Assembly (NCBI GenBank): GCA_015680685.1
Contig: MNCI01015499.1
Location: 841,080-893,603, forward strand
Length of the DNA stretch: 52,524 nt
Direction of reading: 5' to 3'
Source of the DNA: Gnetum montanum
Taxonomy: Eukaryota > Streptophyta > Gnetopsida > Gnetales > Gnetaceae
The notes under the pieces are model-generated. The model ran no database searches. It saw only the letters and a list, made by a program, of their open reading frames with translations, and was not told the DNA's origin. Each line of letters begins with the position of its first letter. Position 1 is the first letter of the stretch. A program made the position numbers and the translations under genes. Positions 1 to 10,439 of this stretch are shown one piece after another.

Positions 1-726
1 GAGGTATATGATTTTTATGGTCTTTTATGGTTTTTCTCCTATGCTATCAAGGTGAAGGGTTGAGAGAGCTAACTAACTCTAACTAAGGACTAAGTCTAAA
101 TTAACTAGCATCAACATCTGTTCCCACTTACCGTACACACCCTGAACTATGCAATTGTGGCTACGAAATGCTAATCGTTACTGGGATCACCACATGTAAT
201 GCACATGCTCAAAGTGGTCGTACTGAGGCACTTAACTAGCCTAAACATGATGAGGAGCTGATTCCTTAACTAGCCATACACATCCATAGATGCTCGTAAT
301 CAAGTTGTACTCATCCCACGTTCTAGGAGTTGAGGGTGAGAGAGACTAATCGCGATGAGTAGCCGATTTCTTGATTAGCCGTACACATTTGTCAATGCAC
401 GTAATCAAGTCATACTCATGCTACACTAATGTAGGTAATAAATAACATGTAATAAATAACAAGTAATAAATCCTATTCCATGCACTGCAAGGTTTATCCA
501 CAAAGCTCGTCTTTATTTCTGTACACAACTTGCGTTTAGGTACAAAGCTGCTTGATTAAAGATCCGTTCACTTGGGGACTCCTACTATGGGCACATGGAA
601 AATATTCTATCTTTGGAGTGATCAAACTGCCAGAGTTTCCCTACTTTAAGCCTAGGATGGAAAAGAAGGGGAGTGCCACCTCTTATTTATAGATTTGGCA
701 GTGGACCGCGATATCGCGTCTCATCA
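1..726 (-). repeat. Partial family-C LTR (antisense)
   Basis: The reverse complement aligns over most of its length with the plus-strand LTR at 46679-47656. Shared blocks include the segment before the TATA box, the region around the poly(A) signal and the stretch rich in GTACGACT-type words. The LTR 5' end (TGATGAGACG) lies at 726, and the 3' end is beyond the window start. A TATA-like TATTTATAG (about 684-692) and one GCGATATCGC palindrome are visible, against six palindrome-like units in the plus-strand copy. AGAAGG lies just outside the LTR start and could be a polypurine tract, which would make this a 3' LTR of an element later split by element A. A solo LTR is equally possible. Confidence 0.8.
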
Positions 727-786
727 CCTTCTAACTTGCACATAATCATCATGAGACCAATTTTCATGAGCATAAGTATTGTAAAT

Positions 787-791
787 ATTAG
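787..791. repeat. Target-site duplication of element A, left
   Basis: ATTAG directly abuts the outer LTR edge at 792. The identical ATTAG lies at 13874-13878, next to the other outer LTR edge. A 5-bp duplication is normal for Ty3/gypsy integration. Confidence 0.85.
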
Positions 792-1688
792 TGATTAGTA
801 GTCAAGTACCTATATTCTTAGCCATACGAATCATGAAGTGTTCATGCACGATCTAGTTGAATTCTATGGACTCTATAGGTTTTTCGGTGCACTAGTTCTC
901 TAGGAAGTAAACTGGATGTTGAGAACATTTGTTGTCTTCCAAACTACACTTGTGAAGCTTAAGGGTATGGTTTAAGTGTAATTGAGGCACATGATTTTTT
1001 CATTTTATATTTTATGGTTTTGGTGCTTGAAATAAACATGATAGAAAATAAAGTAATTTAATGTCTACTTTAATCTAATTGGATAACTATTATGCAACTA
1101 GTGCTAACATAAGTATCTAGTCCCACTTTTCATACACATATAACACATATAATGTTGCTGGGTTACCAAGCATTAAGCGCTGATGTGATTACCAAATGTC
1201 ATATGCATGCTCAAAGTGGTCGTACTTATGTGTTTATTTAATCGCTCTTTAGCTTATCTTGCTTAATTACTTAATTAGCTTAATTACTAAAGAACATTGA
1301 ATAAATAACTAAAACATTAAATGCATAAATAAAACATTTAAGCTATCTAGAATTCTACAAGGTTTATCAAGAAGCTCATCTTTATTGCCACATACACTAC
1401 CGTGCTTAGGTACAACAATGCTCGAATAAACATTTGTACACTCAATGACTTTTGTTACAAGCACTCAGGAAAATATTCTAACTTTTGAATGTAAAAACTA
1501 CAAGAGCTTTGCTACAACTATGATCAAAAAGATCTCCTAAACATGATAGGTTGGCACATATTTATAGGTAAGAATAGGCCCTACATTGACAGGACCACAT
1601 CAACACATCAAACAATGTGTCGACGAGGCCTAGTTGATGGGGCCTAGTCAATGAGGCCTCGTTGATGCAACCAATCCACAACTCATCA
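792..1688 (-). repeat. 3' LTR of element A
   Basis: It aligns with 12959-13873 throughout, for example the block beginning CCATACGAATCA near 824 and 12990. On the minus strand it starts TGATGAG at 1688 and ends in a decayed terminus at 792. U3 (about 1600-1680) carries several GGCCTAGT-type repeats, followed by a TATA-like ATTTATAG near 1560. The two LTRs differ by many substitutions and small indels, so the insertion is old. Confidence 0.88.
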
Positions 1689-2059
1689 TACCTTCACAAC
1701 TAAATGAAAATTTGTCTTTGAGTTATTTACAAAATTGGAAAGGTATGGGATTATTTCCTAGGTGTATGGATCAACAAAATTACAAATTTGTGATGTTCAT
1801 GACATAAAATTGAATACCAAACAAAAATTGAACAACACATCCTCTAATGGTATGAAGATAATTGAAAAGATCACATGGCCCAAGTGGTAGAGGCTCCTAA
1901 GGTTCCAATGGACCTTCTCCAGCTTCAAGCACATTTGGTAGTTAAGGCTATTATGGCTATGTTACTGCTGTTGCAACTTTTGGAAAAAGATGGAAAGCAT
2001 CCAACAATGCTTTCATCTTTACCTCCTTACTCTTGGGATTGTGCATGGCCCATGTAGCT

Positions 2060-4957
2060 TCACCAATGTGGGCTAGAATGGGCACGTCCTAAGGATAAGG
2101 TATTGTTGGGAACAACTTAGCATTGATGAACTAGGTAGTGAATTGTTTGCACTCAATGTTGAACACCCTAATTACATTTTGTAGCTCATGGTAATCATTC
2201 ATTCTCCTAACCAAGTTCTTGGTAGTTGATCATTGATTGGTGAATCTTGCCTTGAGAACTTCAAGTTTAGAATTTGACTTTGCAAGCTTTTACTTGGTGT
2301 CCTTGTGGTGCTTGAACTTGACCTTATACAACAAGTACAAGCTAGCCACCTTCTTTACAAGTTTTGACCACAACTATTTGGCAGTTAGCATTGCTAGATT
2401 TGCATATCAAAGCTTGGTTAGTTCCATATATTTTGTCATTTCTTTGATTTGCAACTCCTTCATGTGGATCTCCACTTTGTTGTTAGCATCATTTACTTTT
2501 GCCTTAGCCACTTTGATATGTTTTTCATTCACCTCCTTTTATAGGCCAACCTTATCTCTGTAGTGGTTCTTAACTCTCTAAAATTTGAGATACTTATTTT
2601 TCCAAGTGGAAATTTCAATGACAGATTTCTAGCATAAAACATGGACTTCCTCCATAAAGATTACAATTCTCTGTTGCTAATCTCCTCAATTCTGTATTCG
2701 CTCTAGCTAGCTGCTCTTACTATTGATGGATGAATTCTTACATATATTGTTTTTGTGCATCAACATTTCACAAGTGATGATTTTTTGCGATCAACATTTT
2801 ATTTTCTTGACATGTATGAACCAAGTCCTTTTGAATTGAATAGGTCTTTGCTCCAACTATGGACTAGTTAAATATGATCATCACCATTCCCTCCTCAACT
2901 TGTTTTAGTCACTCCTAAAGCTATTGAAAAGCTTAACCTCTTGTTATTGCAAAGTTGAAGAGTGTAGGATTAGCAAAACAGGCATGAAATTCAACAACCT
3001 CTATGGCCAAGCATTGGTTTTGTACTTAAGCCATTTCAAGTTACCCTTCCAAGATGATACATTTTCCCTTTTCTTTGACTAGCTCTAATTGGGTTGCATT
3101 AATGTTATCCAAAAAATCAAAGATGTTTGAAATTAGTTGCCCAGTCCCCACCAAGTGGTCTAGTAACTCTTTTTTCTGGGTTTCATTCAATTTTCTATTG
3201 AAAGTTCTTGTTGACATATGCACATCTCTAAGTATAGAAATGTCTAGTATGGATGTCACAGGTGTGTTAAATGCCTCAACAATTCTATTAGAAATTACTT
3301 TTGTAGCTGTCTTTTGTCCTTGGTGCCGCATCACTAGTACAATTGCCTCCTTGCCCTCCTCCAAGTGCATCAAAAAGAAGGTGACATTCCTAGAGATTTC
3401 TAGGAATAAATTATGTTGAGAGAGAAACACCATCACCTCTCAGGCACTGGGATTTGACCTTATGGGTAGCTATGTTTGTTGGGCTGAAAATATTGGTCCA
3501 CCTTCCTCCCTCTAACTAATTTTTTGAGCCACTTCATTGAGGTGACTCATCACAGGTCAATACAAAGATGGATCCCTGCCACTTGTTCTTGCTTACTGCT
3601 CTTGCTGTTGCAAGAGCTACTCTCAAATTTTACATAGGCACTCAATGGTAGCATAGGCTTCTGGTGTTGTTTCCTAAGTAGGTGGTGGAGGTGGTGGTTG
3701 TTGCTCCTCTTCTTTAGCCATGACAGGTGTCTTATCCTTCATCATTTAAAACTAAGAGGCAATGGGAGTATGCCTGGTTATGTTCCTGGCATAGCGAACT
3801 ATTCTTGTCTTTTTACAAATTTTTTTGATAAGGCATGGGAAGGGTAGGGTTTTTTTTTCCATGTTCATTCTCTTTAAAATACATTTCTATCTCTAGATAG
3901 ATTAATTGTGGAAGGTTTGTGAAAAACATTTCACTTAGAGTGGTACATGCCCAGGCAAAGAAGGTAGTCACTTTACTGGGCCTCACCATTGAATTGAGGT
4001 GATAGGCTTCTATCTTGAAGTATATGTGCTTCGCCAGTGTGAGTGCACCAAAATCCTTGTATTCAACCCTATAACACTACTAGGTCCACTTCTTTTTCAT
4101 CTTTGGATTAGTTTGTGTAGAAAATATTGCTAGTTGTGTCCTAGAATTAGGAAATCCAAGAGCCTACGTCATGGCTTCAATCAAGTAAGATGCTTGAATG
4201 TCCTTGATCTTCAAAGTGGAACCTACTTTTCTATTGTTCCATAAGAGGTATGTCTCTCCCATGTACCACTCTTCACTAAAAGCGATGATTGGCCACATGG
4301 GAGAGATTTGCAACTATGTCTTTACCTCTATTAGAGCATTCTTTAAGAATGGTCCAAAGTTTAGTTCTTGGAGAACTAAGCGTTGGACATCATAGGGCCT
4401 AATTGTGTCAAGGCAACCTTGTGTTAGTATGACCTCAAGTCTTGGTATAGGCCCTAGTGCCTCTCCTTGTTGTGATTTTTCTATTGCAGCCTCTTCCTTG
4501 GGAATCTATTAAATAGATTCCACTTCAGGCTCCTCCTGAAGAGGTCCTATTGCATGGGTTCCTTTTACTTGTTCATGGGCTTGTTCTTGCTGGTTCCTTT
4601 TAGCTCTAAGTCATTTCTCCCTTTGTTGAGATGGTCCTTTCTCTTGCAGTCATTTTAGTCTTGGTGTCATCTATAATCCCAACATGACCATGTGTTAGCA
4701 ATTATTGTATAACATGAAACACTTAGGATACCTTATCTCGTTAAGAAAGTTACACCTAGCTAAGTTGTGATTATGGCTAATTTGATCAATTTTAATCATT
4801 AGTTTATTTATATTTTGATGTTAATAAGTGATTATGGGCATACCAGAGGTTGTTGAAAGGGTTAAACTCTCAAAAATTGATGGTTATATATCATTGTATT
4901 CATTAACCATTTGGGGGAAAAATTTTCATTAGAAACCTTAAGGTTTGTAGCCCCCAT
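2060..4957 (-). pseudogene. Decayed 3' ORF of element A (Q/E-rich, coiled-coil-like)
   Basis: Downstream of integrase, the minus strand holds a long broken ORF in the position where Athila-type elements carry an env-like or accessory ORF. A plausible start is the ATG at 4957 (MGATNLKVSNENF). A glutamine/glutamate-rich stretch follows near 4450-4620, for example NQQEQAHEQV. An uninterrupted 131-residue piece lies at 3041-3436. Further heptad-like leucine and glutamine-rich segments run to about 2650. I see no signal peptide, membrane span or retroviral envelope motif, so I would not call it env. Element B has a matching start context (CATGGGGGCTA, near 19885) but only a short remnant. The product's role is unknown; a Gag-like accessory or structural coiled-coil protein is one guess. 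Confidence 0.55.
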
Positions 4958-5106
4958 GACTAAGAGCTTATTGTTGGTAGTTATAGGATCAAAGAACAGA
5001 GTGATTTTGGTTAGAATGTTATAGGCTCTAGAAGGTTTTGGGCTTTGAAAAATGGCAAAATCTCCTCTCTTTTTGTGAAGCAAATAATAAAATTTCAAAG
5101 TGTTTG

Positions 5107-5180
5107 ATGGTATTTATAGATTTTTTATGTTTCATCGATGGGGCCTAGTCAATGAGGCCCCATCAACGGGATCAGCTGTG
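5107..5180 (-). promoter_or_regulatory. Internal U3-like promoter module in element A
   Basis: A 23-bp stretch at 5137-5159 is identical to the LTR U3 at 1636-1658, although the element is old and decayed. On the minus strand it is followed about 20 bp later by a TATA-like CTATAAATA (5111-5119), then by the ATG of the 3' ORF at 4957. The order (GGCCTAGT repeats, TATA, transcribed region) copies the LTR promoter. This is a candidate internal promoter for the 3' ORF; promoter activity is inference. Confidence 0.5.
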
Positions 5181-6720
5181 TCGATTGGGGTTAGCCAATG
5201 TAGTTGTTGACCATCATTAACTTTGTGAAAACTTGGAAAATATAAGGAGTTTTTGAGTGAAATGAAGGTCAAATAGAAGTCCAAAAAGCCATTAAGATGA
5301 TGAAAATAGTAGAAGAGGATGTTGGAGTTTAGAAAATTTAGAAAATTGAGAAAATGATTTGAGAATGAAATTTTATGAAATTTTAAGGAGAACAGAGTTA
5401 GATTCACAATGAGGCACATGAAAGATATGATTGCAGCAATATCTAAGGTAAAGAGCTTAACTATCCAAACTAGGAGATATGCAAGTGGGTACCCCATGTA
5501 GCAAGCACATATCCTTTTTGCCCTTGCATATCCTCAACTAAGGATTCCATGGATTCCACAATCAATTAATGGTTATGAAAAGTTAAGCACCAACTTGGAA
5601 GAATCTATCCAAGAAGTCCAACATGTCAAACTAAGACATCAAGCATAACATGGAGATTGGTAGTGAGGTGAGTGATGGACAACATAAGTGGATGATTGAG
5701 AGGATGGAATGGAGTCCCAAATCATGGTCACATGAAGCCCCTTATGGAAATTATGTTAAATGACCTAATAAAGTTCAATGTTAGTCCAGACCAAAACCAA
5801 CCACTTTTAGTGTCTTCACATCACCACTCTAAGACCAGTCCACTCCTCAAAACACAAGCATGCAGCATAGATTAAACATTTTTCCTTATTTAGGAGGATG
5901 TAGGAAGTGAGAAAGGCCTTTAGTTATAGAGGACCTTCATGCATGGATAACATGTCTTTCTAGTCCCATAACTAGTGCTTGTAGCCCATTATTCTATTTA
6001 ATGGGTGTGCTTTGAATTTCCATCTTGTTTTTTCTCCTCTTTTTTCTTTCGATGGGAACCATAGCATGCAAAGACTTATGTCAACTTCACAATGTGGAAT
6101 GGTAAGAAATCCATGAAAACACACAAGTGCACAAGCAAGTAGAAAGGAACAAAGAGTATTGAATCCCCTTGAAGTCACACCCTTTTTAAGCCTTTGAATC
6201 CTTTCCAAGTTTGGAGACTACAAAGGTCAGAAGTTCATTTATAGCTTTATTAATGAAAAGGGACTGCATATTTTTGAAACAATGAAAACCATAGAGTTTG
6301 TGGATAGGTGGATGACATGGACTCACTGCCTATTCCATGAAAATAAACCATGTCTTAGTCATCAAACATCAGAATTCAAAAATAGAAACTAGACATTAGC
6401 AATTAAAACATTAAGCACAAACCACCATTATTAAATAGCAACATTGGCATTGTGTCCTATGGTAATAAATCCCTTTTAGTAGCAAAAACAACAAAAAGTC
6501 AAAACAAAATAAAGTAAAATATATAAGAAAGTATAAAATATTCAAGAAAGATAAAACATACTAATGATGTTGTAAAACAAAAAATTAAGAAAATAAATAG
6601 ATTGAAGGACCAAAAAGGGGTAAAAATTAGAAGTTTAAAATAAAAATATATAAAAAAAAAAGTGAAAAATTGAGGAGCCATGTGCATGGTTAGCATGAAT
6701 GGCCATCTCAAGCATGACTT
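5181..6720 (-). other. U-rich tract and conserved 3' block of element A
   Basis: Reading the minus strand from 6720, the sequence begins with a GAGATGGCC block also found at 51111-51120 in C and near 21330 in B. A U-rich tract (about 6480-6660) and then a conserved GCAGTGAG segment near 6325 follow. Next comes a stretch around 5970-6210 whose words (KGVTSRGFN, AAATTCAAAGCAC, CAAGCACTAGTTATGG) recur at 51630-51900 in C and, in part, around 20690 in B. The conservation is clearer at DNA level than as protein, so I treat it as a conserved 3' non-coding or spliced leader region. No gene of known function is visible. Confidence 0.6.
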
Positions 6721-6999
6721 AAGTTGAAAGAAGAAGATGCAAAATATAAAGTGGGTTGTCCATTCGATGAGGTATTAGTTGCATTAGCTTACTTTGGCTC
6801 AAGGAAAGGTTTCACTTGTTGGACGTTGACCAACTACTTTTTGTTTGGGCTCTCAAGTTTGTAGATTAACATGATCCCAAAAGAAAAGGTTTCATCAATT
6901 ATATAAGGTTCCTTCCATAATGTTTGGAACTTTTTTTTGAGGTGCATGTGTGGGGTTCTAGTAGAGAACCTTATCTCTAGGTTGAAATTTTACTTTCCA

Positions 7000-7990
7000 T
7001 ATTCTAAGGTCATGATGCTTCTTATTGTATGCCTTATGCACTTCATTTAAACATAAGGTCACTAATTGATTTTTTGAGGTCCAAGTCATAGGCTATTGAA
7101 AGTGTACAAAGCTCAAATTGCACTAGAAGTGTTGGAAGTTTTCTATATACCAGCTCATAGGGAGAGTAGCTTATAGGAATTTTCCACATTGAGTGGTAGG
7201 CCTAGATGGCATCATTGAGTTTTGTGCTCTAGTCTCTCTTATATTTGCTTACAGTTCTTATTAAGATCTTTGTGATCTTCCTATTGATGACTTCTACTTG
7301 ATCGTTGGCTTAGTGGTGATAGGGTGTTGTTAATTTACACTCAACCCCCAAGTGTTGCATCAACTTCTAAAAGGTGGCACTTGTAAAATGGGTTCCATTA
7401 TCATAAATTAGTGAACATGGAACACCAAACCTATTTACAATGTGTTGTACAAACTGAGCAATAGTGGATGATGTACAATTGATGATGATTATTGCTTCCA
7501 TCCATTTGGTGTAGTAGTCGACTGCCACGATGATGTATGCCTTTCCATTGGATATGGGTATGATGGAACCCATGAAGTCTATTTTCCATATGTCAAAGGG
7601 CTCTAGTGGTTGAATCCATTGTTGAGGATCCTTCATTCAAGTAGTCATTCCACCATCTCATTGACAACATTCATAGGATTAGATAAACTGGTGGACATCC
7701 TTGAAGATTGTAGGCTAATAGTATCTTACCATCAAGATTTTTATGGTTGTGCATCTCCCTACATAGTGGCCTTCACAAGGGCCTTCATGAGAATATTTGA
7801 AAACATACAATTGGTTTGCATTAGGGACATGCCAACAAACCAGGCCATTGGTGCATACCTTGTAAAGGTATCTGTTGATTTCTATGAAGTACTTAGCTCA
7901 ATGAAGAAATTGTTGTTTCTTCCTAAAGTCCAAATCTTGTGGCATCTCCTAAGTGAGAAGGTAAGTGAGGATGTCATCATACCATTTTGA
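7000..7990 (-). pseudogene. Integrase remnant of element A
   Basis: Integrase inserts the cDNA into the host chromosome. Read on the minus strand, an HHCC zinc-binding region lies at roughly 7650-7810 (HEG, then GHY, then a Cys pair region), followed by the catalytic core at 7367-7636. The core shows [14 protein letters not shown], then [14 protein letters not shown] and [15 protein letters not shown], which supply the first two Asp residues of the D,D-35-E triad (IDFMG and YDNGT). The third acidic residue would lie below 7367, where the frame is broken. Upstream sequence resembles MPQDLDFRKKQQF, typical of the Athila-type RNase H/integrase junction. Stops and frameshifts make it non-functional. 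Confidence 0.88.
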
Positions 7991-8189
7991 TTCAGTGGGT
8001 GCTTGGTCATTTACTGCTCATGTAAAGAGGATTTCATTTAGAAATTAATTAAAGAGCAGGCTCTCCTCCTCTTTGTTATCCCATCTTAATTGAGAGAGAT
8101 GGTTAGTAACCACATTTGCAGTTCCTTTTCAATCTACCATTATGAGATCAAATTCTTATAATATCATGAGCCACCATATGATACAAGGG

Positions 8190-9330
8190 CTCATCATTAG
8201 CTCATTCATTAGGAAGTGGATAACATTATGATCTATGTGCAAACACTTTATAACCAAGCACATAGTGCTTGAAATTTTCAAGAGCATACATCACTAACAT
8301 GAGTTCTTTATCAATTGTGGTGTAATTCAACTATGAACCCAAAATGCTTTGGCTTGCATAGTGAATGTAATATGAATGTCTCTTATCATCCAACTACATA
8401 AGCATGAATCCCAAGGCATAATTAAATGCATCTATCATTATATGAAATGGTCTAAATTAGTCTAGTGCCTATAGAATTAGAGTTTTTATGAGTTTTTCCT
8501 TTAGCTATTGGAAAGCATGTTCACACTTCTTGGTTTAGATGAATGGAACATCTTTCTTTGTAAGTTCGACCAATGATTTTGTAATCTTAGAGAAATTCTC
8601 TATAAATCATTAGTAGTAGCTAATGTGTCGAAGGAATGATTAGATGTCTTTGACTATCTTTGGTTGGCATGTGATTCCTTAGATGATCTTTATCTTTTCA
8701 AGGTCCACCTCAATCCCTACCTAAGTAATTTTGTGCCCTCGTACTATGCCAACTTGGACCATTAAATGGATTTTCTACCAATTGAGCCTACGATTTGTTT
8801 CAACAAATATTTTTAGTACTTGCTCAGCGATCCAGGGCTTGCTTAAATATAGCCCCATAGGTAGAGAAGTCATCCATAAAGACTTCTACCTTGCTACTAA
8901 TTTTCTATTGAAAAATAATAAGGACCAAGCATTAAAATGTTATAAGGTCATTGCATAGACCAAAAAATATCTTGCAATATGCAAAAGTCCCCCAGGAATT
9001 CATGAATGTTGTTTTGGCTTGATATTTTGGCACAATCTAGAGTTGGTTATAGCCACTATAACCATCCAAGAAGCTATAATAGCAATTCCTAGATATAGTG
9101 TCCAACACTTGGTCCACAAATGGTAATGGAAAATTATCTTTAAATGTCGCCATATTCAATAGCCTAAAGTCAATGTAGACCCACCACTTTCCACCTTTCT
9201 TTGGTAAAATTATGAGTGGGATAATCCACTCACTATCCAAAATGGGATAGATGAACCCTACCTTAAGAAGTTTTTATTTTTTCTCTTTGACGATCTAATT
9301 CAACTTGGGGTTCAATCACCTTTGTGGCTG
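8190..9330 (-). pseudogene. Reverse transcriptase/RNase H remnant of element A
   Basis: Reverse transcriptase copies the element RNA into cDNA and RNase H removes the template. On the minus strand, 9037-9240 encodes the fingers/palm start with WIIPLIILPKKGGKWW, VYIDFRLLN and FPLPFVDQVLD. The catalytic box reads FMDDF at 8866-8880, the form usual in Athila elements. RNase H follows at about 8225-8450, with YALGFML, LNYTTIDKELM and ALENFKHYVLG recognisable. The order RT, RNase H, integrase fits Ty3/gypsy. Several stops and frameshifts separate these blocks. Confidence 0.9.
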
Positions 9331-9949
9331 CCTTCTTGGCTTCATGGCTAGGTTGGTGTAGATACACTGCTAGCATATCCTTGGATCAATTCTAGTTAGT
9401 TCAAGATATGAGCAAGCAAAGGTTTTTGGTCATTTATTGACCACTTTCAATAGCTTATATTTTTGTTCAGGAGCAATATTTTCATTGATTATAATCGGCT
9501 TGCCATTTTTTAAAAATGTACACTCCATGCTAGCTAGTAGAGTTTTTAACTCTAGGGGCTCTAGCTTGAAATTATCAAGGATTTCCAACTCTCCCTAATA
9601 GGTATCATCAAATTCATCATTAGAGAGTTGGTGATGAACTTGCATAAGTTCATCCATGCCCTCTACATAAGTATATGTTAAGCTCTTAGTAGGTTTCATG
9701 CATACTGTGTTACTATTAGAGTCAGCTGTCAACCACTAGTTACCATCCTATTTTGTGGCTACTACATACAAGCACCTTTGGATATCAATTTCATGTGCAC
9801 ATTAATTGCATGCTTTAATGAGTGTACTTTTAATGGACTAGAATTTTTGCACATAATTGCACTCGTTATTGCTATACATGATGCATGGAACTTGCTTCTT
9901 CTCAAGTCATCTAGATTCATTCTCCTTGGAGATGTCCAAGGAGAGATCC

Positions 9950-10280
9950 ATGATGCCCATGCTTACATCAAATAGTGCTTAACCATACACATCCCATAAT
10001 GATGGGGAAGTTGCCTTTGTAATTTTCTACCTTGATCACCAGAAAATCAGCAAGATAGGACCACCCATAAACCATAGTCACAATGTCCTCCACTAATCCC
10101 AAAGGAACACTGATTGATTGGTCTACCAATTCCAAATAGATATTGCTCTTCTTGAGAGGTGGTAGGTTCTAGGCCTTGTACATGTCATGGAAGATGAAAT
10201 TGACACCAGAACCAGAATCAAGAAGAGCCTTACATGGATCATGTCTAGTGATCTATAAGTAAATAAGAGGACTTCTTGGA
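9950..10280 (-). pseudogene. Aspartic protease remnant of element A
   Basis: The retropepsin-type protease would cut the Gag-Pol polyprotein. The minus strand carries the active-site turn LLDSGSGVNF near 10210 and, after QSISVPLGLVEDIV, the terminal block FPIIMGCVWLST. This lines up residue for residue with element C at 50420-50700. A TAG interrupts it seven to eight codons after the active-site block (context YKA-stop-NLPP), and the same codon is a stop in C. The glycine of the DSG triad is present here but replaced in C. Confidence 0.82.
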
Positions 10281-10439
10281 TTAGATCTCTTCGTGGGAAG
10301 GTTTCTAGCCTTGATCCAATTGAAGACAACATGAGTTAACATCATAGTGAATATTTGAGGTGGCATTTGGTTTGAAGGATCCTTGAATGTGTTTGATGTA
10401 GAGGATGAGGGTTCTAAAGATATAGGGTGAGTAGCCATA

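Noticed and set aside
3054-3419. Open stretch of 121 codons on the plus strand
   Set aside because: It is the complement of the intact piece of element A's 3' ORF, which fits the element's orientation.
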